64,000 nt of DNA from Pseudomonas oryzagri (GCF_020831405.1 NZ_JAJHPU010000041.1:62001-126000), one strand, 5' to 3'; shown: positions 30,863-46,519, counted from the first letter of the stretch. Notes: a model not told the origin generated them from the letters alone. A program made the numbers and translations.

Positions 30863-31479
30863 GTCTGGCTCAATCTTTGGAAAGCCTGCGCAAGGTCAAT
30901 CTCAGTGAGTTGGATGCCAACAACTTGGGTTCTTGGCCGGCGCCGGTCAAGGTGATCGCGGCGGTCCTCCTGCTGATTATCGTGCTAGCGCTGGGATACA
31001 ACTTTCATCTGAAGGAACTCCAGGCAAAGCTGGAACAGCAGAGAACGCAGGAGACGACCCTCAAGCAGCAGTTCGCCACCAAGGCGTTTGAAGCCGCCAA
31101 CCTTGAGAAATACCGCCAGCAGATGGCGGAAATGGAGCAGTCGTTTGGGGCCCTATTGCGCCAATTGCCGAGTGATACCGAAGTTCCGGGCCTACTTGAG
31201 GATATCACCCGAACCGGCTTGGGCAGCGGCCTCGAGTTCGAGGAAATCAAGCTGATGCCAGAGGTCACGCAGCAGTTCTATATTGAGTTGCCGATTCAAA
31301 TCCGCGTGGTGGGGGGATACCACGATCTGGCAAGCTTTGTGAGTGGTGTAGCCAGCCTGCCACGAATCGTTACCCTGCACGATTTCGAGATTAAGTCGGT
31401 TGCCGGTGGCGAGTCGAAGTTGAGTATGAGCATTGTGGCGAAGACCTATCGTTACAATGACAAGGGGCTGCAGAAATGA
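30859..31479 (+). CDS. pilO: Type IV pilus assembly protein PilO
   Basis: Partner of PilN in the periplasmic alignment complex. The 206-residue protein has a short cytoplasmic start, a membrane helix (VIAAVLLLIIVLALGYNF), a coiled coil with LKELQAKLEQQRTQE and a C-terminal ferredoxin-like domain. Four-base overlaps with pilN and pilP point to coupled translation. Confidence 0.96.
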   Translation: MSLAQSLESLRKVNLSELDANNLGSWPAPVKVIAAVLLLIIVLALGYNFHLKELQAKLEQQRTQETTLKQQFATKAFEAANLEKYRQQMAEMEQSFGALLRQLPSDTEVPGLLEDITRTGLGSGLEFEEIKLMPEVTQQFYIELPIQIRVVGGYHDLASFVSGVASLPRIVTLHDFEIKSVAGGESKLSMSIVAKTYRYNDKGLQK

Positions 31480-32000
31480 AGAGTGCCCGCCTGATTATCG
31501 GTAGCCTTTTGCTGCTGGGGTTGACCGCCTGCGACTCCTCTGGGTTCAGTGATTTGCAGGCCTACATGAACGAGGTTCGTGCGAGGCCCAAGGGGGATAT
31601 CGAGCCGGTCCCCACCTTCCCGCCGTATGAGGCGTTCACCTACAGCGCCGCGGGATTGCGGAGCCCCTTCCAGCCGCCGATAAAGATTGAGCTGCGCCAG
31701 AAGCAGAAAGGTTCGGCGGAGATCAAGCCGGATGAGTCGAGGCCCAAACAATTCCTCGAGGGTTTCAACATCGAGCAGTTCGAGATGGTTGGTCTGCTAG
31801 CTAATGACTCTGGGCAATTCGCTCTCATCAGCGGGGCCGGGGGCGTACATCGGGTCAAGATTGGTGAGTACCTGGGCCGTAACTATGGGCGCATCGTGGC
31901 AATCAGCGATGACCGCATTGAGGTCGTCGAAATAGTCCCGGATGGCGAGGGGGGCTGGTTGGAGCGCCCGCGCACCCTAACCCTCAAAGAATCCACTTGA
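31476..32000 (+). CDS. pilP: Type IV pilus assembly lipoprotein PilP
   Basis: Inner-membrane lipoprotein that connects PilNO with the secretin PilQ. The 174-residue protein has a lipoprotein signal with lipobox LTAC (Cys19), a flexible region, and a C-terminal beta domain (about 85-160: FNIEQFEMVGLLAND, HRVKIGEYLGRNYGRI). It ends 12 bases before the longest pilQ start. Confidence 0.95.
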   Translation: MKSARLIIGSLLLLGLTACDSSGFSDLQAYMNEVRARPKGDIEPVPTFPPYEAFTYSAAGLRSPFQPPIKIELRQKQKGSAEIKPDESRPKQFLEGFNIEQFEMVGLLANDSGQFALISGAGGVHRVKIGEYLGRNYGRIVAISDDRIEVVEIVPDGEGGWLERPRTLTLKEST

Positions 32001-32012
32001 GGGCTAGGATCC

Positions 32013-34181
32013 ATGAAAAATCCTATTTGGTCTGCACAACGGATTCAGACAATGAACAGTTCCATTTCGCGCTTCAGCCTGTCACTGCTGGCAGTGTTGC
32101 TTTCGCCGGCGGCACTGGCTGCCGATCTGCAGGGGGTGGATGTAGCGGCTCTGCCCGGAAATCGGGTCGAGCTGAAGCTGACCTTCGATGAGCCGGTAGT
32201 TGCCCCGCGGGGCTATACCATCGAGCAGCCGGCACGCATCGCCTTGGATTTGCCGGGGGTCACCAACAAACTCGGCTCACGCAATCGCGAGTTGGGCGTC
32301 GGCAATGCGCGCAGCCTAACCGTTGTCGAGGCAGAAGACCGTACTCGCCTGATCATCAACCTAAACAGCCTGCAGCCCTACACGACGCGGGTGGCCGGCA
32401 GCAATCTGTTCGTCGTGGTGGGGGCTTCGCCAACAGCTAATTCCAATGCTGCAGCGGCATCCTCCACCGCTCCGGTGGCTCAACCGCTGACGCAGGCGCC
32501 GAAGCCCTTCGTATCTGCCGGAAAGGCTGTTCGTGGCATCGACTTCCAGCGCGGTACACAGGGCGAAGGCAATGTGGTCATCGAGTTGTCCGAGCCGGGC
32601 ATCAGTCCGGATATCCAGGAAAGCGGCGGCAAGATCCGCCTCGATTTCCCGCGAACCCAATTGCCTGAGCAGCTGCGGGCTCGTCTGGACGTCAAGGATT
32701 TTGCGACCCCGGTGCAGTTTGTGACTGCGTCGGCCAGCGGCGATAGGGCGAGCATCGTCATTGAGCCAACCGGCAACTACGACTATTTGGCCTACCAGAC
32801 CGATAATCGTCTGACCATCAGCGTCAAGCCGTTGTCTCAGGTTGATGTAGAGAAGCGCAAGGCTGAGCGGTTCGCCTACACAGGCGAGAAACTGTCGCTG
32901 AATTTCCAGGACATCGACGTGCGCTCGGTGCTGCAGTTGATCGCCGACTTCACCGACCTCAACTTGGTGGCCAGCGACACTGTGCAAGGCAATATCACAC
33001 TGCGCCTGCAAAACGTACCCTGGGATCAGGCGCTGGATCTGGTGCTGAAGACTAAGGGTCTGGATAAACGCAAAATCGGTAACGTTTTGCTGGTTGCCCC
33101 GGCCGACGAGATCGCTGCTCGCGAACGCCAGGAACTCGAGGCCCAGAAGCAAATAGCAGAGCTGGCCCCGCTGCGCCGCGAGGTCCTGCAGCTGAACTAC
33201 GCTAAGGCTTCGGATATCGCCGGCCTCTACAAGGAGTATTCGGAAAGTGCTGAGGCCAAGGACATGCGTGGTTCGGTCATTTTCGATGACCGAACCAATA
33301 GTCTGATCGCCAATCTGACTGAGGACCGTCTGGAAGAGTTACGCCGCATCGTGACCCAGCTGGATATCCCGGTACGTCAGGTGATGATTGAGGCACGTAT
33401 CGTCGAGGCTAGCGTCGGTTACGACAAGAGCTTGGGGGTGCGCTGGGGGGGGGCTTTTGTGGGCGATGACAAGTGGACGGTCTATGGCAAGGATGGTGCC
33501 CTCTCGGCGGATGATGAGACAGGGATTCTCGGGCTGCCGGGGACTAAGACAGTTGGTGATGATTTCGAGTTTGACGACAGTACTGCCCCGGTACCGTTTG
33601 TGGATATGGGAGTGAGCGGCAGCACCTCTGGACTAGGCATTGGATTCATCACTGATAATGTAATCCTCGACCTGCAGCTGTCTGCAATGGAAAGTACTGG
33701 CAACGGTGAAGTGGTCTCCCAGCCCAAGGTTGTCACCTCCGATAAGGAAACCGCGAAGATCCTCAAGGGTAAGGAGGTTCCCTATTCGACGGTCAGCGAT
33801 TCGGGTACCGAGGTGCAATTCAAGGAAGCTGCACTGGCCCTTGAGGTGACACCGCAGATCACCCCGGACAATCGGGTGATTCTCGAGGTGAAGGTCAACA
33901 AGGATGAGCCCGATTTCGCCAATGCAGTGGACGGCGTGCCGCCAATCGACAAGAACGAGGTCAATGCCAAGGTGCTGGTGGCCGATGGCGAAACCATCGT
34001 GATCGGTGGGGTGTACAGCAACGCCCAGACTAAGACTGTGGAGAAGGTGCCCTTCCTCGGCGACCTGCCGTTCCTCGGCCGTCTGTTCCGCCACGACACT
34101 GTCAGCGATGCGAAATCCGAGCTGCTGATCTTCCTCACTCCGCGTATCATGGACACCCAAGCGATTTCCGTGAGCCGTTGA
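32013..34181 (+). CDS. pilQ: Type IV pilus secretin PilQ
   Basis: Outer-membrane pore through which the pilus passes. About 720 residues: signal peptide (core SLSLLAVLLSPAALAA), two AMIN domains that bind peptidoglycan (about 40-130 and 180-285), an N-domain region (LSLNFQDIDVRSVLQLIA) and the C-terminal secretin barrel (VPFLGDLPFLGRLFR near the end). I give the ATG at 32013, preceded by GAGGG at 9 bases; the ATG at 32052 leaves a more usual signal peptide and may be the real start. Confidence 0.95.
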   Translation: MKNPIWSAQRIQTMNSSISRFSLSLLAVLLSPAALAADLQGVDVAALPGNRVELKLTFDEPVVAPRGYTIEQPARIALDLPGVTNKLGSRNRELGVGNARSLTVVEAEDRTRLIINLNSLQPYTTRVAGSNLFVVVGASPTANSNAAAASSTAPVAQPLTQAPKPFVSAGKAVRGIDFQRGTQGEGNVVIELSEPGISPDIQESGGKIRLDFPRTQLPEQLRARLDVKDFATPVQFVTASASGDRASIVIEPTGNYDYLAYQTDNRLTISVKPLSQVDVEKRKAERFAYTGEKLSLNFQDIDVRSVLQLIADFTDLNLVASDTVQGNITLRLQNVPWDQALDLVLKTKGLDKRKIGNVLLVAPADEIAARERQELEAQKQIAELAPLRREVLQLNYAKASDIAGLYKEYSESAEAKDMRGSVIFDDRTNSLIANLTEDRLEELRRIVTQLDIPVRQVMIEARIVEASVGYDKSLGVRWGGAFVGDDKWTVYGKDGALSADDETGILGLPGTKTVGDDFEFDDSTAPVPFVDMGVSGSTSGLGIGFITDNVILDLQLSAMESTGNGEVVSQPKVVTSDKETAKILKGKEVPYSTVSDSGTEVQFKEAALALEVTPQITPDNRVILEVKVNKDEPDFANAVDGVPPIDKNEVNAKVLVADGETIVIGGVYSNAQTKTVEKVPFLGDLPFLGRLFRHDTVSDAKSELLIFLTPRIMDTQAISVSR

Positions 34182-34184
34182 TTG

Positions 34185-34703
34185 GTGCGTAATCTGATAC
34201 TCGTGGGCCCGATGGGAGCTGGTAAGAGCACCATCGGGCGTCTTTTGGCCAAAGAGCTGCATCTGCCCTTCAAGGATTCCGACAAGGAAATCGAGGTGCG
34301 AACCGGCGCGGACATCCCGTGGATCTTCGATGTCGAAGGCGAGCAGGGGTTCCGCGATCGGGAGCAGGCGGTGATCGCCGACCTGTGCCGGGAGGATGGC
34401 CTGGTGCTGGCCACTGGCGGCGGGGCGGTGCTGCGCGAGGCCAACCGCGAGGCGCTGTGGGCCGGAGGGCGGGTGGTTTATCTGCACACCTCAGTCGAAC
34501 AGCAACTGGAGCGTACCGCGCGCGATCGCAACCGTCCGCTGCTGCGCACGGCCAATCCGGGTCAGGTACTGCGCGACCTGCTGGCGATCCGCGATCCGTT
34601 GTATCGCCAGATCGCCGACGTGATCATCGAGACCGACCAGCGCCCGCCGCGTCTAGTGGTGCAGGAAGTGCTCGGTCGCCTGGAGCAGCTGCCGCCTCGC
34701 TAA
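34185..34703 (+). CDS. aroK: Shikimate kinase
   Basis: Phosphorylates shikimate with ATP in aromatic amino acid synthesis. The 172-residue P-loop kinase has GPMGAGKST near residue 8, the shikimate-binding DSDKEIE and GFRDREQ, and the lid region RDRNRPLL. The start is GTG 34185, three bases after the pilQ stop; TTG 34182 is also in frame. No separate promoter is obvious, so it may be expressed with the pil operon. Confidence 0.95.
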   Translation: MRNLILVGPMGAGKSTIGRLLAKELHLPFKDSDKEIEVRTGADIPWIFDVEGEQGFRDREQAVIADLCREDGLVLATGGGAVLREANREALWAGGRVVYLHTSVEQQLERTARDRNRPLLRTANPGQVLRDLLAIRDPLYRQIADVIIETDQRPPRLVVQEVLGRLEQLPPR

Positions 34704-34848
34704 GGGGCACCATGCCTTTTCGGGGCAGGCTACATCCCCACATCCGCCGGGCCAGCAGTCCGCAAGTGGCCCTTGGCAGAGTGCGTTCGCCGCTCTGAAA
34801 GGGGCGTGAACTGCGCTATCCTAGAGCCCTTTTTTCATAGGGGGCCAC

Positions 34849-35955
34849 ATGCGGACTCTTCACGTCGATCTTGGCGAGCGCAGCTATCCCATTTTCATCG
34901 GTGCCGACCTATTGGGACGTGCCGAGTGCTTCTCTCCCCACATCGCCGGTCGCCAGGTGGCGATCGTCACCAACCAGACGGTGGCGCCGCTTTATCTGCA
35001 GCGCCTCTGCGACACCCTGGCAGGTTACAAGATCACGCCGATCATCCTGCCCGATGGCGAAGCCTTCAAGAACTGGGAAACCCTGCAGCAGATCTTCGAC
35101 GGTCTGCTCGCGGCCCGGCATGACCGGCGTACCACCGTGATCGCGCTTGGCGGCGGGGTGATCGGCGATATGGCCGGTTTCGCCGCTGCCTGCTATCAGC
35201 GAGGCGTGGACTTCATCCAGGTGCCCACGACGCTGTTGTCGCAGGTGGACTCTTCGGTGGGCGGCAAGACCGGGATCAACCACCCGCTGGGCAAGAACAT
35301 GATCGGGGCCTTCTACCAGCCCCGCGCAGTAGTCATCGATACCGCCACCCTCGCGACGCTGCCGGCGCGTGAGCTTTCCGCAGGCCTGGCCGAGGTGATC
35401 AAGTACGGGCTGATCTGCGACCAGCCGTTCCTGGACTGGCTGGAGCAGCATGTCGATGCGCTGCGCGCGCTCGATGTCGATGCGATCAGCGAAGCGGTCG
35501 AGCGCTCCTGTGCGGCCAAGGCCCGCGTGGTCAACGCCGACGAGCGTGAAACCGGGGTGCGCGCTACCCTCAATCTCGGCCACACCTTCGGCCATGCCAT
35601 CGAGACCGAGATGGGCTATGGCGTCTGGCTGCACGGCGAGGCGGTCGCCGCCGGCACCGTGATGGCGCTGGAGATGTCCCGCCGGCTAGGCTGGATCGAC
35701 CAGTCGGCGCGCGATCGCGGCATTCGCCTGTTGCAGCGGGCCGGTCTGCCGGTGGTACCGCCGCAGGAGATGGGGGTCGAGGAATTCCTCCGTCATATGG
35801 CGGTCGACAAGAAGGTGCTGGATGGCCAATTGCGTCTGGTGCTGCTGCGCCAGTTGGGCGAGGCGGTGGTGACCGCCGACTATCCGCGCGAGATTCTCGA
35901 AGCAACGCTGCGTACGGACTACGTGGCACTGGTCCGTCAAATCGGAAGTGAGTGA
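34849..35955 (+). CDS. aroB: 3-dehydroquinate synthase
   Basis: Converts DAHP to 3-dehydroquinate, second step of the shikimate pathway, using NAD and a divalent metal. The 368-residue protein shows the NAD motif [13 protein letters not shown], the substrate loop [18 protein letters not shown] and the metal ligands in AEVIKYG and [11 protein letters not shown] 145-base gap after aroK may hold its own promoter; I found no convincing one. Confidence 0.97.
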   Translation: MRTLHVDLGERSYPIFIGADLLGRAECFSPHIAGRQVAIVTNQTVAPLYLQRLCDTLAGYKITPIILPDGEAFKNWETLQQIFDGLLAARHDRRTTVIALGGGVIGDMAGFAAACYQRGVDFIQVPTTLLSQVDSSVGGKTGINHPLGKNMIGAFYQPRAVVIDTATLATLPARELSAGLAEVIKYGLICDQPFLDWLEQHVDALRALDVDAISEAVERSCAAKARVVNADERETGVRATLNLGHTFGHAIETEMGYGVWLHGEAVAAGTVMALEMSRRLGWIDQSARDRGIRLLQRAGLPVVPPQEMGVEEFLRHMAVDKKVLDGQLRLVLLRQLGEAVVTADYPREILEATLRTDYVALVRQIGSE

Positions 35956-35966
35956 ATGAGGAATTC

Positions 35967-37598
35967 ATGACCAGCCTGCAGGCCGATGAGGCATTTGTTG
36001 AGCATTACCAGTTCAATCACGATCCGTTCACCCCTCGGGTGCCGGGTTTCAAATTCTTTCCCGCCAAGCGCAAGAGCGTATTGGCGCAGCTGCACCAGCT
36101 GGCCCGCTACAGCGCGCTGATGCAGGTGGTAAGCGGCCCTCCTGGCAGCGGCAAGACCTTGCTGCGCCAGGCTCTGGTCGCCAGCAGCAACAAGCAGAGC
36201 GTGGTCTGTGTGGCGGTCTCTGCCCGCCAGGCAGGCAACAGCGGCATGCTGCTGCGCTCTTTCAGTCAAGGACTGGGAGGCAGTGCGCAGGATGTCGATG
36301 GCGTGCTCGGTCAAGTCGCTCGCCTCAACCAGGTTGGCCAGGAGGTCTATCTGCTGGTCGACGACGCCGAGAAGCTGCAGGACGAGGCGCTGGGCGCCCT
36401 GGCGGCCTTGGCGACTGGTGACGCGGACGGCCGTGCTCATGTGTTCCTGTTCGCCGAGCCGGAACTGCTGTCGCGCTTGGAGGCCATCGGCAAGGCCGAT
36501 AACTGTCATGTTCAGCAGTTGCAGCCCTACGAGCTGGCTGATACCCGGGCCTACCTGGCCCAGCGTCTGGAGGGGGCCGGGCAGGGTCTTGAACTGCTCG
36601 AAGAGCAGCAGGTGCAGGAGATCCATGCCGAGTCCGGTGGCTGGCCGGGGGCGATCAACCGCGCGGCTCGCGAGATCATGCTCGAGGCGATGTTGGCCGA
36701 GCACCAGCCGTCCGTGCCCGAGGCGGGCGGCATGAACCTGCCGAAGAAACACCTGCTCGCCTTGGGCGTGGTGGTGGCGGGTGTCGTGCTGGCCGTATTG
36801 ATGAAGGGCAAGGAGCCGGAAGTGGCTCCGGGTGGCAGCATGCCGCTTTCGGCAAGCGGGCAGCCGGCTGGCGAGACGGAAGCGTCCGCAAGCAGTGCCG
36901 CGCCTGCGATCGAGTTCGAGGGGGACGGCAAGCCCGTGCCCCTGCCGCTCACCGGTCAGGGACAGCCGGTGCCGCGCGAGCCTCTCGCGCGTGCCGCAGG
37001 TCAAGCCGAGGTCGAGGAGTTGGATGCCTCCCATGCGGCTGTGCCGCTCCCCGCACCGACTGTGAGCGCAGGTGCGCCCGTGGCCGCGGAGGCCGAGGCG
37101 CCGGCCCCCGTTCCGACTCCGGCTCCGGCTGTTGCCCCGGTCGTCGCTGCGGCCGAGACGCCGCTGCCCGTGGCCGCAGCAGTGCCTGCGCCGGCCCCGG
37201 TCCCGGCCCCGAAGCCGACTCCCGCGCCGGTAGCGCCCTCGGCTAGCGCCGCGGCGGCGCCGGCTGCCCCGGTGCCGGCCCCTGCGGCGAGCAGCGGTGC
37301 CACTGGCCAGGCCAGCTGGTACCTGAGCCAGCCGGTCGGCCAGTACACCCTGCAACTTTTCGGGACCAATGCGGAAGGCGCGGCGCAGGCCATGGTGCGC
37401 GAGGGTGGTGGCGAGTACCGCTATTTCCGCAAGCTGCACCAGGGCAAGTCGCTGTTCGTGGTGACCTACGGCCGCTTCTCCAGCGCTGAAGCGGCCAAGG
37501 CGGCGGTTGCGGCCCTGCCGGCCCGGCTGCAGGCCGGCAAGCCGTGGCCGCGCACCTTCGCCAGCATCCAGCAGGAAATCCGCCAGGCCGCTCGCTAG
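35967..37598 (+). CDS. AAA ATPase / SPOR domain protein (DamX-like)
   Basis: A 543-residue cell-envelope protein. The N-terminal ExeA-type AAA domain has Walker A GPPGSGKT (57-64) and a Walker B-like YLLVDDAEKL. A membrane helix lies near 263-282 (HLLALGVVVAGVVLAVLM), then comes a Pro/Ala/Val-rich linker, and a C-terminal SPOR domain (about 455-530: QYTLQLFGTNAEGAAQ, FVVTYGRFSSAEAA) that should bind septal peptidoglycan. The start ATG has GAGGA before it; a GTG at 35952 is an alternative. Same place as E. coli damX (after aroB). Confidence 0.9.
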   Translation: MTSLQADEAFVEHYQFNHDPFTPRVPGFKFFPAKRKSVLAQLHQLARYSALMQVVSGPPGSGKTLLRQALVASSNKQSVVCVAVSARQAGNSGMLLRSFSQGLGGSAQDVDGVLGQVARLNQVGQEVYLLVDDAEKLQDEALGALAALATGDADGRAHVFLFAEPELLSRLEAIGKADNCHVQQLQPYELADTRAYLAQRLEGAGQGLELLEEQQVQEIHAESGGWPGAINRAAREIMLEAMLAEHQPSVPEAGGMNLPKKHLLALGVVVAGVVLAVLMKGKEPEVAPGGSMPLSASGQPAGETEASASSAAPAIEFEGDGKPVPLPLTGQGQPVPREPLARAAGQAEVEELDASHAAVPLPAPTVSAGAPVAAEAEAPAPVPTPAPAVAPVVAAAETPLPVAAAVPAPAPVPAPKPTPAPVAPSASAAAAPAAPVPAPAASSGATGQASWYLSQPVGQYTLQLFGTNAEGAAQAMVREGGGEYRYFRKLHQGKSLFVVTYGRFSSAEAAKAAVAALPARLQAGKPWPRTFASIQQEIRQAAR

Positions 37599-37620
37599 AC
37601 TCGACAGCAGGCGGCAAAAA

Positions 37621-37655
37621 AACCGGCGAGGTGCCTAGGCACCTCGCCGGTTTTT
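37621..37655 (+). terminator. Strong terminator after the DamX-like gene
   Basis: A 32-base perfect palindrome (37621-37652), flanked by A and T runs, with T to 37655. It should stop transcription from the aroB side before gltB and could work in both directions. Confidence 0.93.
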
Positions 37656-37700
37656 CTTTTATAAATGCGTCATCAAATTTCGCTATTGCGCCATTTTTTC

Positions 37701-37729
37701 TTTTGAGGGCGGGCGCGTCTATGTACAAT
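37701..37729 (+). promoter_or_regulatory. Candidate gltB promoter
   Basis: A -10 TACAAT (37724-37729) lies 17 bases after a poor -35 TTTTGA (37701-37706). The weak -35 suggests either activator dependence or a misassignment. Confidence 0.3.
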
Positions 37730-37741
37730 GGCCCATCCGTG

Positions 37742-37782
37742 GTCCGCGAAAAATATGCCAAAGTGACATAAAAAATGCGGAC
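37742..37782 (+). promoter_or_regulatory. Nested dyad in the gltB leader
   Basis: Outer arms GTCCGC (37742-37747) and GCGGAC (37777-37782) enclose inner arms TATGCCA (37754-37760) and TGACATA (37764-37770, one mismatch). A-rich bases separate the two. It could be one long RNA hairpin in the leader or an operator for a dimeric regulator of gltBD. Confidence 0.5.
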
Positions 37783-37821
37783 AACTACCCGAATTGAAGA
37801 AGTTAGCCGGTGAGAGTGCCT

Positions 37822-42267
<4,446 letters not shown>

Positions 42268-42281
42268 GACCGCTTCGAGCC

Positions 42282-42315
42282 GCCGGCCCCGCCCGCCACG
42301 GGCGACGGGGCCGGC
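42282..42315 (+). other. Intercistronic gltB-gltD hairpin
   Basis: GCCGGCCCCG (42282-42291) pairs exactly with CGGGGCCGGC (42306-42315). There is no U tract, so read-through into gltD is expected, but it could protect the gltB 3' end or set the subunit ratio. Confidence 0.45.
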
Positions 42316-42369
42316 CGCTTACCCTGATGAGTTTCGCAGCTTGAAGCACGTGACTTGAGGCTGCTGTAA

Positions 42370-43800
<1,431 letters not shown>

Positions 43801-43858
43801 TCCGGCCGTTGGCCGTGGCGGTCGTCCGCCACGGCTGACTCCGGTCAAGCAAGCTACG

Positions 43859-43885
43859 AAAGGCACGGCCCGCGCCGTGCCTTTT
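43859..43885 (+). terminator. gltD terminator
   Basis: AAAGGCACGGC (43859-43869) pairs with GCCGTGCCTTT (43874-43884), with four Ts at the 3' end. The 11-bp perfect stem ends 50 bases before hemE. Confidence 0.85.
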
Positions 43886-43934
43886 GCTTGGCGCTTTGCG
43901 ACAATGCCCGCCTGAATTTTCGCCGGAAGCCGTT

Positions 43935-44999
43935 ATGACCGTCCTGAAGAACGACCGTTTCCTTCGCGCCCTGCTCAAGCAGCCCGTCGACGTCACCCCC
44001 GTGTGGATGATGCGCCAGGCCGGACGCTACCTCCCCGAGTACCGCGCCAGCCGCGCCAAGGCCGGCGATTTCATGAGCCTGTGCATGAATCCCGAGCTGG
44101 CCTGCGAGGTCACCCTGCAGCCGCTCGATCGCTATCCGCTGGATGCCGCGATCCTGTTCTCCGACATCCTCACCATTCCGGATGCCATGGGCCTGGGCCT
44201 GTATTTCGAGACCGGCGAAGGCCCGCGCTTCAAGAAGGTCATCAGCACCCCGGCCGACATCGCCGCGCTGCCGATTCCCGATCCGGAGCAGGATCTGGGC
44301 TACGTGATGGATGCGGTGCGCACCATCCGCCGCGAACTGAATGGCCGCGTGCCGCTGATCGGCTTTTCCGGCAGCCCCTGGACCCTGGCCACCTACATGG
44401 TCGAGGGCGGCTCCAGCAAGGACTTCCGCAAGTCCAAGGCGATGCTCTACGACAACCCGCAGGCCATGCACGACCTGCTGGACAAGCTGGCCCAGGCGGT
44501 CACCAGCTACCTGAACGGGCAGATCCGCGCCGGCGCCCAGGCCGTGCAGATCTTCGACACCTGGGGCGGCAGCCTGTCGGATGCGGCCTACCGCGAGTTC
44601 TCGCTGTTCTACATGGAGCGCATCGTCCACGGCCTGATCCGCCACCACGAGGGCCGCGAGGTGCCGGTGATCCTGTTCACCAAGAACGGCGGCCTGTGGC
44701 TGGAGTCGATGGCCGATACCGGCGCCACCGCCCTCGGCCTGGACTGGACCTGCGACATCCGCAACGCGCGCGCGCGCGTCGGCGACAAGGTGGCCCTGCA
44801 GGGCAACATGGACCCGACCGTGCTGTACGCCAACCCCACGGCGATCCGCGCCGAGGTGGCGCGCATCCTCGAGCGCTTCGGCCACGGCAGCGGCCACGTG
44901 TTCAACCTCGGCCACGGCATCACCCCGGAAGTCGACCCGGCGCACGCCGGCGTGTTCATCGAGGCGGTGCACGAGCTGTCGGCGCAGTACCACCACTGA
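43935..44999 (+). CDS. hemE: Uroporphyrinogen decarboxylase
   Basis: Decarboxylates uroporphyrinogen III to coproporphyrinogen III in heme synthesis. The 354-residue protein has the N-terminal signature [16 protein letters not shown], the catalytic Asp region [29 protein letters not shown] and [10 protein letters not shown] start at ATG 43935; the frame is open to 43884, inside the preceding terminator. It has its own terminator downstream, so it is probably transcribed alone. Confidence 0.96.
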   Translation: MTVLKNDRFLRALLKQPVDVTPVWMMRQAGRYLPEYRASRAKAGDFMSLCMNPELACEVTLQPLDRYPLDAAILFSDILTIPDAMGLGLYFETGEGPRFKKVISTPADIAALPIPDPEQDLGYVMDAVRTIRRELNGRVPLIGFSGSPWTLATYMVEGGSSKDFRKSKAMLYDNPQAMHDLLDKLAQAVTSYLNGQIRAGAQAVQIFDTWGGSLSDAAYREFSLFYMERIVHGLIRHHEGREVPVILFTKNGGLWLESMADTGATALGLDWTCDIRNARARVGDKVALQGNMDPTVLYANPTAIRAEVARILERFGHGSGHVFNLGHGITPEVDPAHAGVFIEAVHELSAQYHH

Positions 45000-45017
45000 G
45001 CCGTGCGGTAACGACAG

Positions 45018-45043
45018 AAGCCCGATCAGTCGATCGGGCTTTT
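45018..45043 (+). terminator. hemE terminator
   Basis: AAGCCCGATC (45018-45027) pairs with GATCGGGCTT (45032-45041) with a 4-base loop and four Ts (45040-45043). Confidence 0.88.
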
Positions 45044-45045
45044 GC

Positions 45046-45116
45046 GTTTCTGGGGGCGGAAAATCCGTGCGGCGAAGTGGCGGACAATCGCTGCGCGAGT
45101 TGCCGCACCCCGCGGG
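45046..45116. repeat. Degenerate palindromic element
   Basis: This stretch between hemE and the MFS gene contains a GCGGACAA...TTGCCGC imperfect hairpin around CGCTGCGCGA and an upstream GCGGAAAATCCG. The composition and loop resemble the element at 16693-16778, so it may be a decayed copy. Confidence 0.35.
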
Positions 45117-45127
45117 TGATGATCGCT

Positions 45128-46378
45128 TCAGGCCACCGGCTGCTTGGGCGGCAGGCGCGACAGGTGCAGGGCGACCACCAAGGCGATCACCAGCAGGGCG
45201 GCGATGAACAGACCGACGCCGGTCCAGCCGCTGTGCTGCCAGAAGAAACCGCCGGCGGTGCCGGCGATGCTGGAGCCGACGTAGTAGCTGAACAGGTACA
45301 GCGACGAAGCCTGGCCGCGCGCCTCAAGGGCGCGGCGGCCCACCCAGCTGCTGGCCAGCGAGTGGGCGGCGAAGAAGCCGCAGGCGAACAGCAGCATGCC
45401 CAAGAGGATCAGCCACAGCGCGCTGAACAGGGTCAGCAGCAGGCCGCCCAGCATCAGTAGGATCGACGGCCAGAACACCCGGTGGCGGCCCAAGCGGTCG
45501 GCCAGCACGCCGGCCTGGGTCGAGCTGTAGGTGCCGGACAGGTAGACCACCGAAAGCATGCCGACCAGGCTCATGCTCAGGCCGTAGGGCGGCTCCAGCA
45601 GGCGGTAGCCGATGTAGTTGAACAGGGTGACGAAGCCGCCCATCAGCAGGAACGACTCGAGGAACAGCCACGGCAGACCGCGGTCGGTGAAATGCAGACG
45701 CAGGCCGTTGGCCAGGTTGGCGAAGCTCAGCGGGGTGGGGCGGAAGTGCCGCGAGTCCGGCAGCAGGCGCCAGAACACCAGCGCGGCGAGCAGCGCCAGG
45801 CCGCCGAGCAGGCCTACCGCCGCCTGCCAGGAGAAGTGGTCGACCAGTACGCCGCTGACCAGGCGACCGCTCATGCCGCCCAGCGCGTTGCCGGAGATGT
45901 ACAGGCCCATGGCCAGGCCAAGGTGCTGGGGAAAGATCTCCTCGCTGAGGTAGGACATCGCCACCGCCACCAGGCCGCTCAGCGACAGGCCGACCAGCGC
46001 GCGCATCAGGAGCAGGGCGTGCCAGCTGGGCATCAGCGGGGTGAGCAGGGTGCACAGCGCGGCCGCGCACAGCGCCGCGACCATCACCGGCTTGCGGCCC
46101 ACGGCATCCGACAGCGGGCCGGTGAGCAGCAGGCCCACGGCCAGGGTCAGGGTCGAGATCGACAGCGCCAGGCTGCTCTGCGCCGCGCTGAGGGCGAAGG
46201 CGGCGGACAGCATCGGCAGCATCGGCTGCACGCAGTAGAGCAGGGCGAAGGTGGCGAAGCCGCCGGCGAACAGCGCCCAGGCGGTGCGCCGGAAGGCGGC
46301 GGTACCCTTCTCGGTATGGCTGGGCACGACATCCGGGGCGACCCCGGGCTGCACGTGGTTGGCGACCAGGCTGTTCAT
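45128..46378 (-). CDS. MFS transporter (YnfM-like)
   Basis: A 416-residue major facilitator with about 12 membrane segments. The A-motif-like loop GPLSDAVGRKPVM follows segment 2, and a second copy, GVLADRLGRHRVF, follows segment 8. The N-terminal 30 residues are cytoplasmic. It resembles the YnfM/drug-arabinose exporter group; substrate unknown. Divergent from a LysR gene, which probably controls it; an AT-rich palindrome lies between them. Confidence 0.9.
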   Translation of the reverse strand: MNSLVANHVQPGVAPDVVPSHTEKGTAAFRRTAWALFAGGFATFALLYCVQPMLPMLSAAFALSAAQSSLALSISTLTLAVGLLLTGPLSDAVGRKPVMVAALCAAALCTLLTPLMPSWHALLLMRALVGLSLSGLVAVAMSYLSEEIFPQHLGLAMGLYISGNALGGMSGRLVSGVLVDHFSWQAAVGLLGGLALLAALVFWRLLPDSRHFRPTPLSFANLANGLRLHFTDRGLPWLFLESFLLMGGFVTLFNYIGYRLLEPPYGLSMSLVGMLSVVYLSGTYSSTQAGVLADRLGRHRVFWPSILLMLGGLLLTLFSALWLILLGMLLFACGFFAAHSLASSWVGRRALEARGQASSLYLFSYYVGSSIAGTAGGFFWQHSGWTGVGLFIAALLVIALVVALHLSRLPPKQPVA

Positions 46379-46465
46379 GGAAACCTCGCAGCGGGCAATG
46401 GCCGCTCGCCCTGGCGGCGAGCGGTCGGTAACTCAGCGCAAGCATAGGTGAGGCGTCATTCTTAG

Positions 46466-46504
46466 TTCCAATATATTATTCAACTCGTTTGATATGTATT
46501 GGAA
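46466..46504. promoter_or_regulatory. Nested palindrome, likely LysR operator
   Basis: TTCCAATA (46466-46473) and TATTGGAA (46497-46504) are exact inverted arms. Near the centre, TCAA and TTGA flank CTCGT. The region is very AT-rich and lies in the shared promoter region of the MFS and LysR genes, 16 bases before the LysR start. Confidence 0.6.
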
Positions 46505-46519
46505 ATCAATAGGCCCGCC

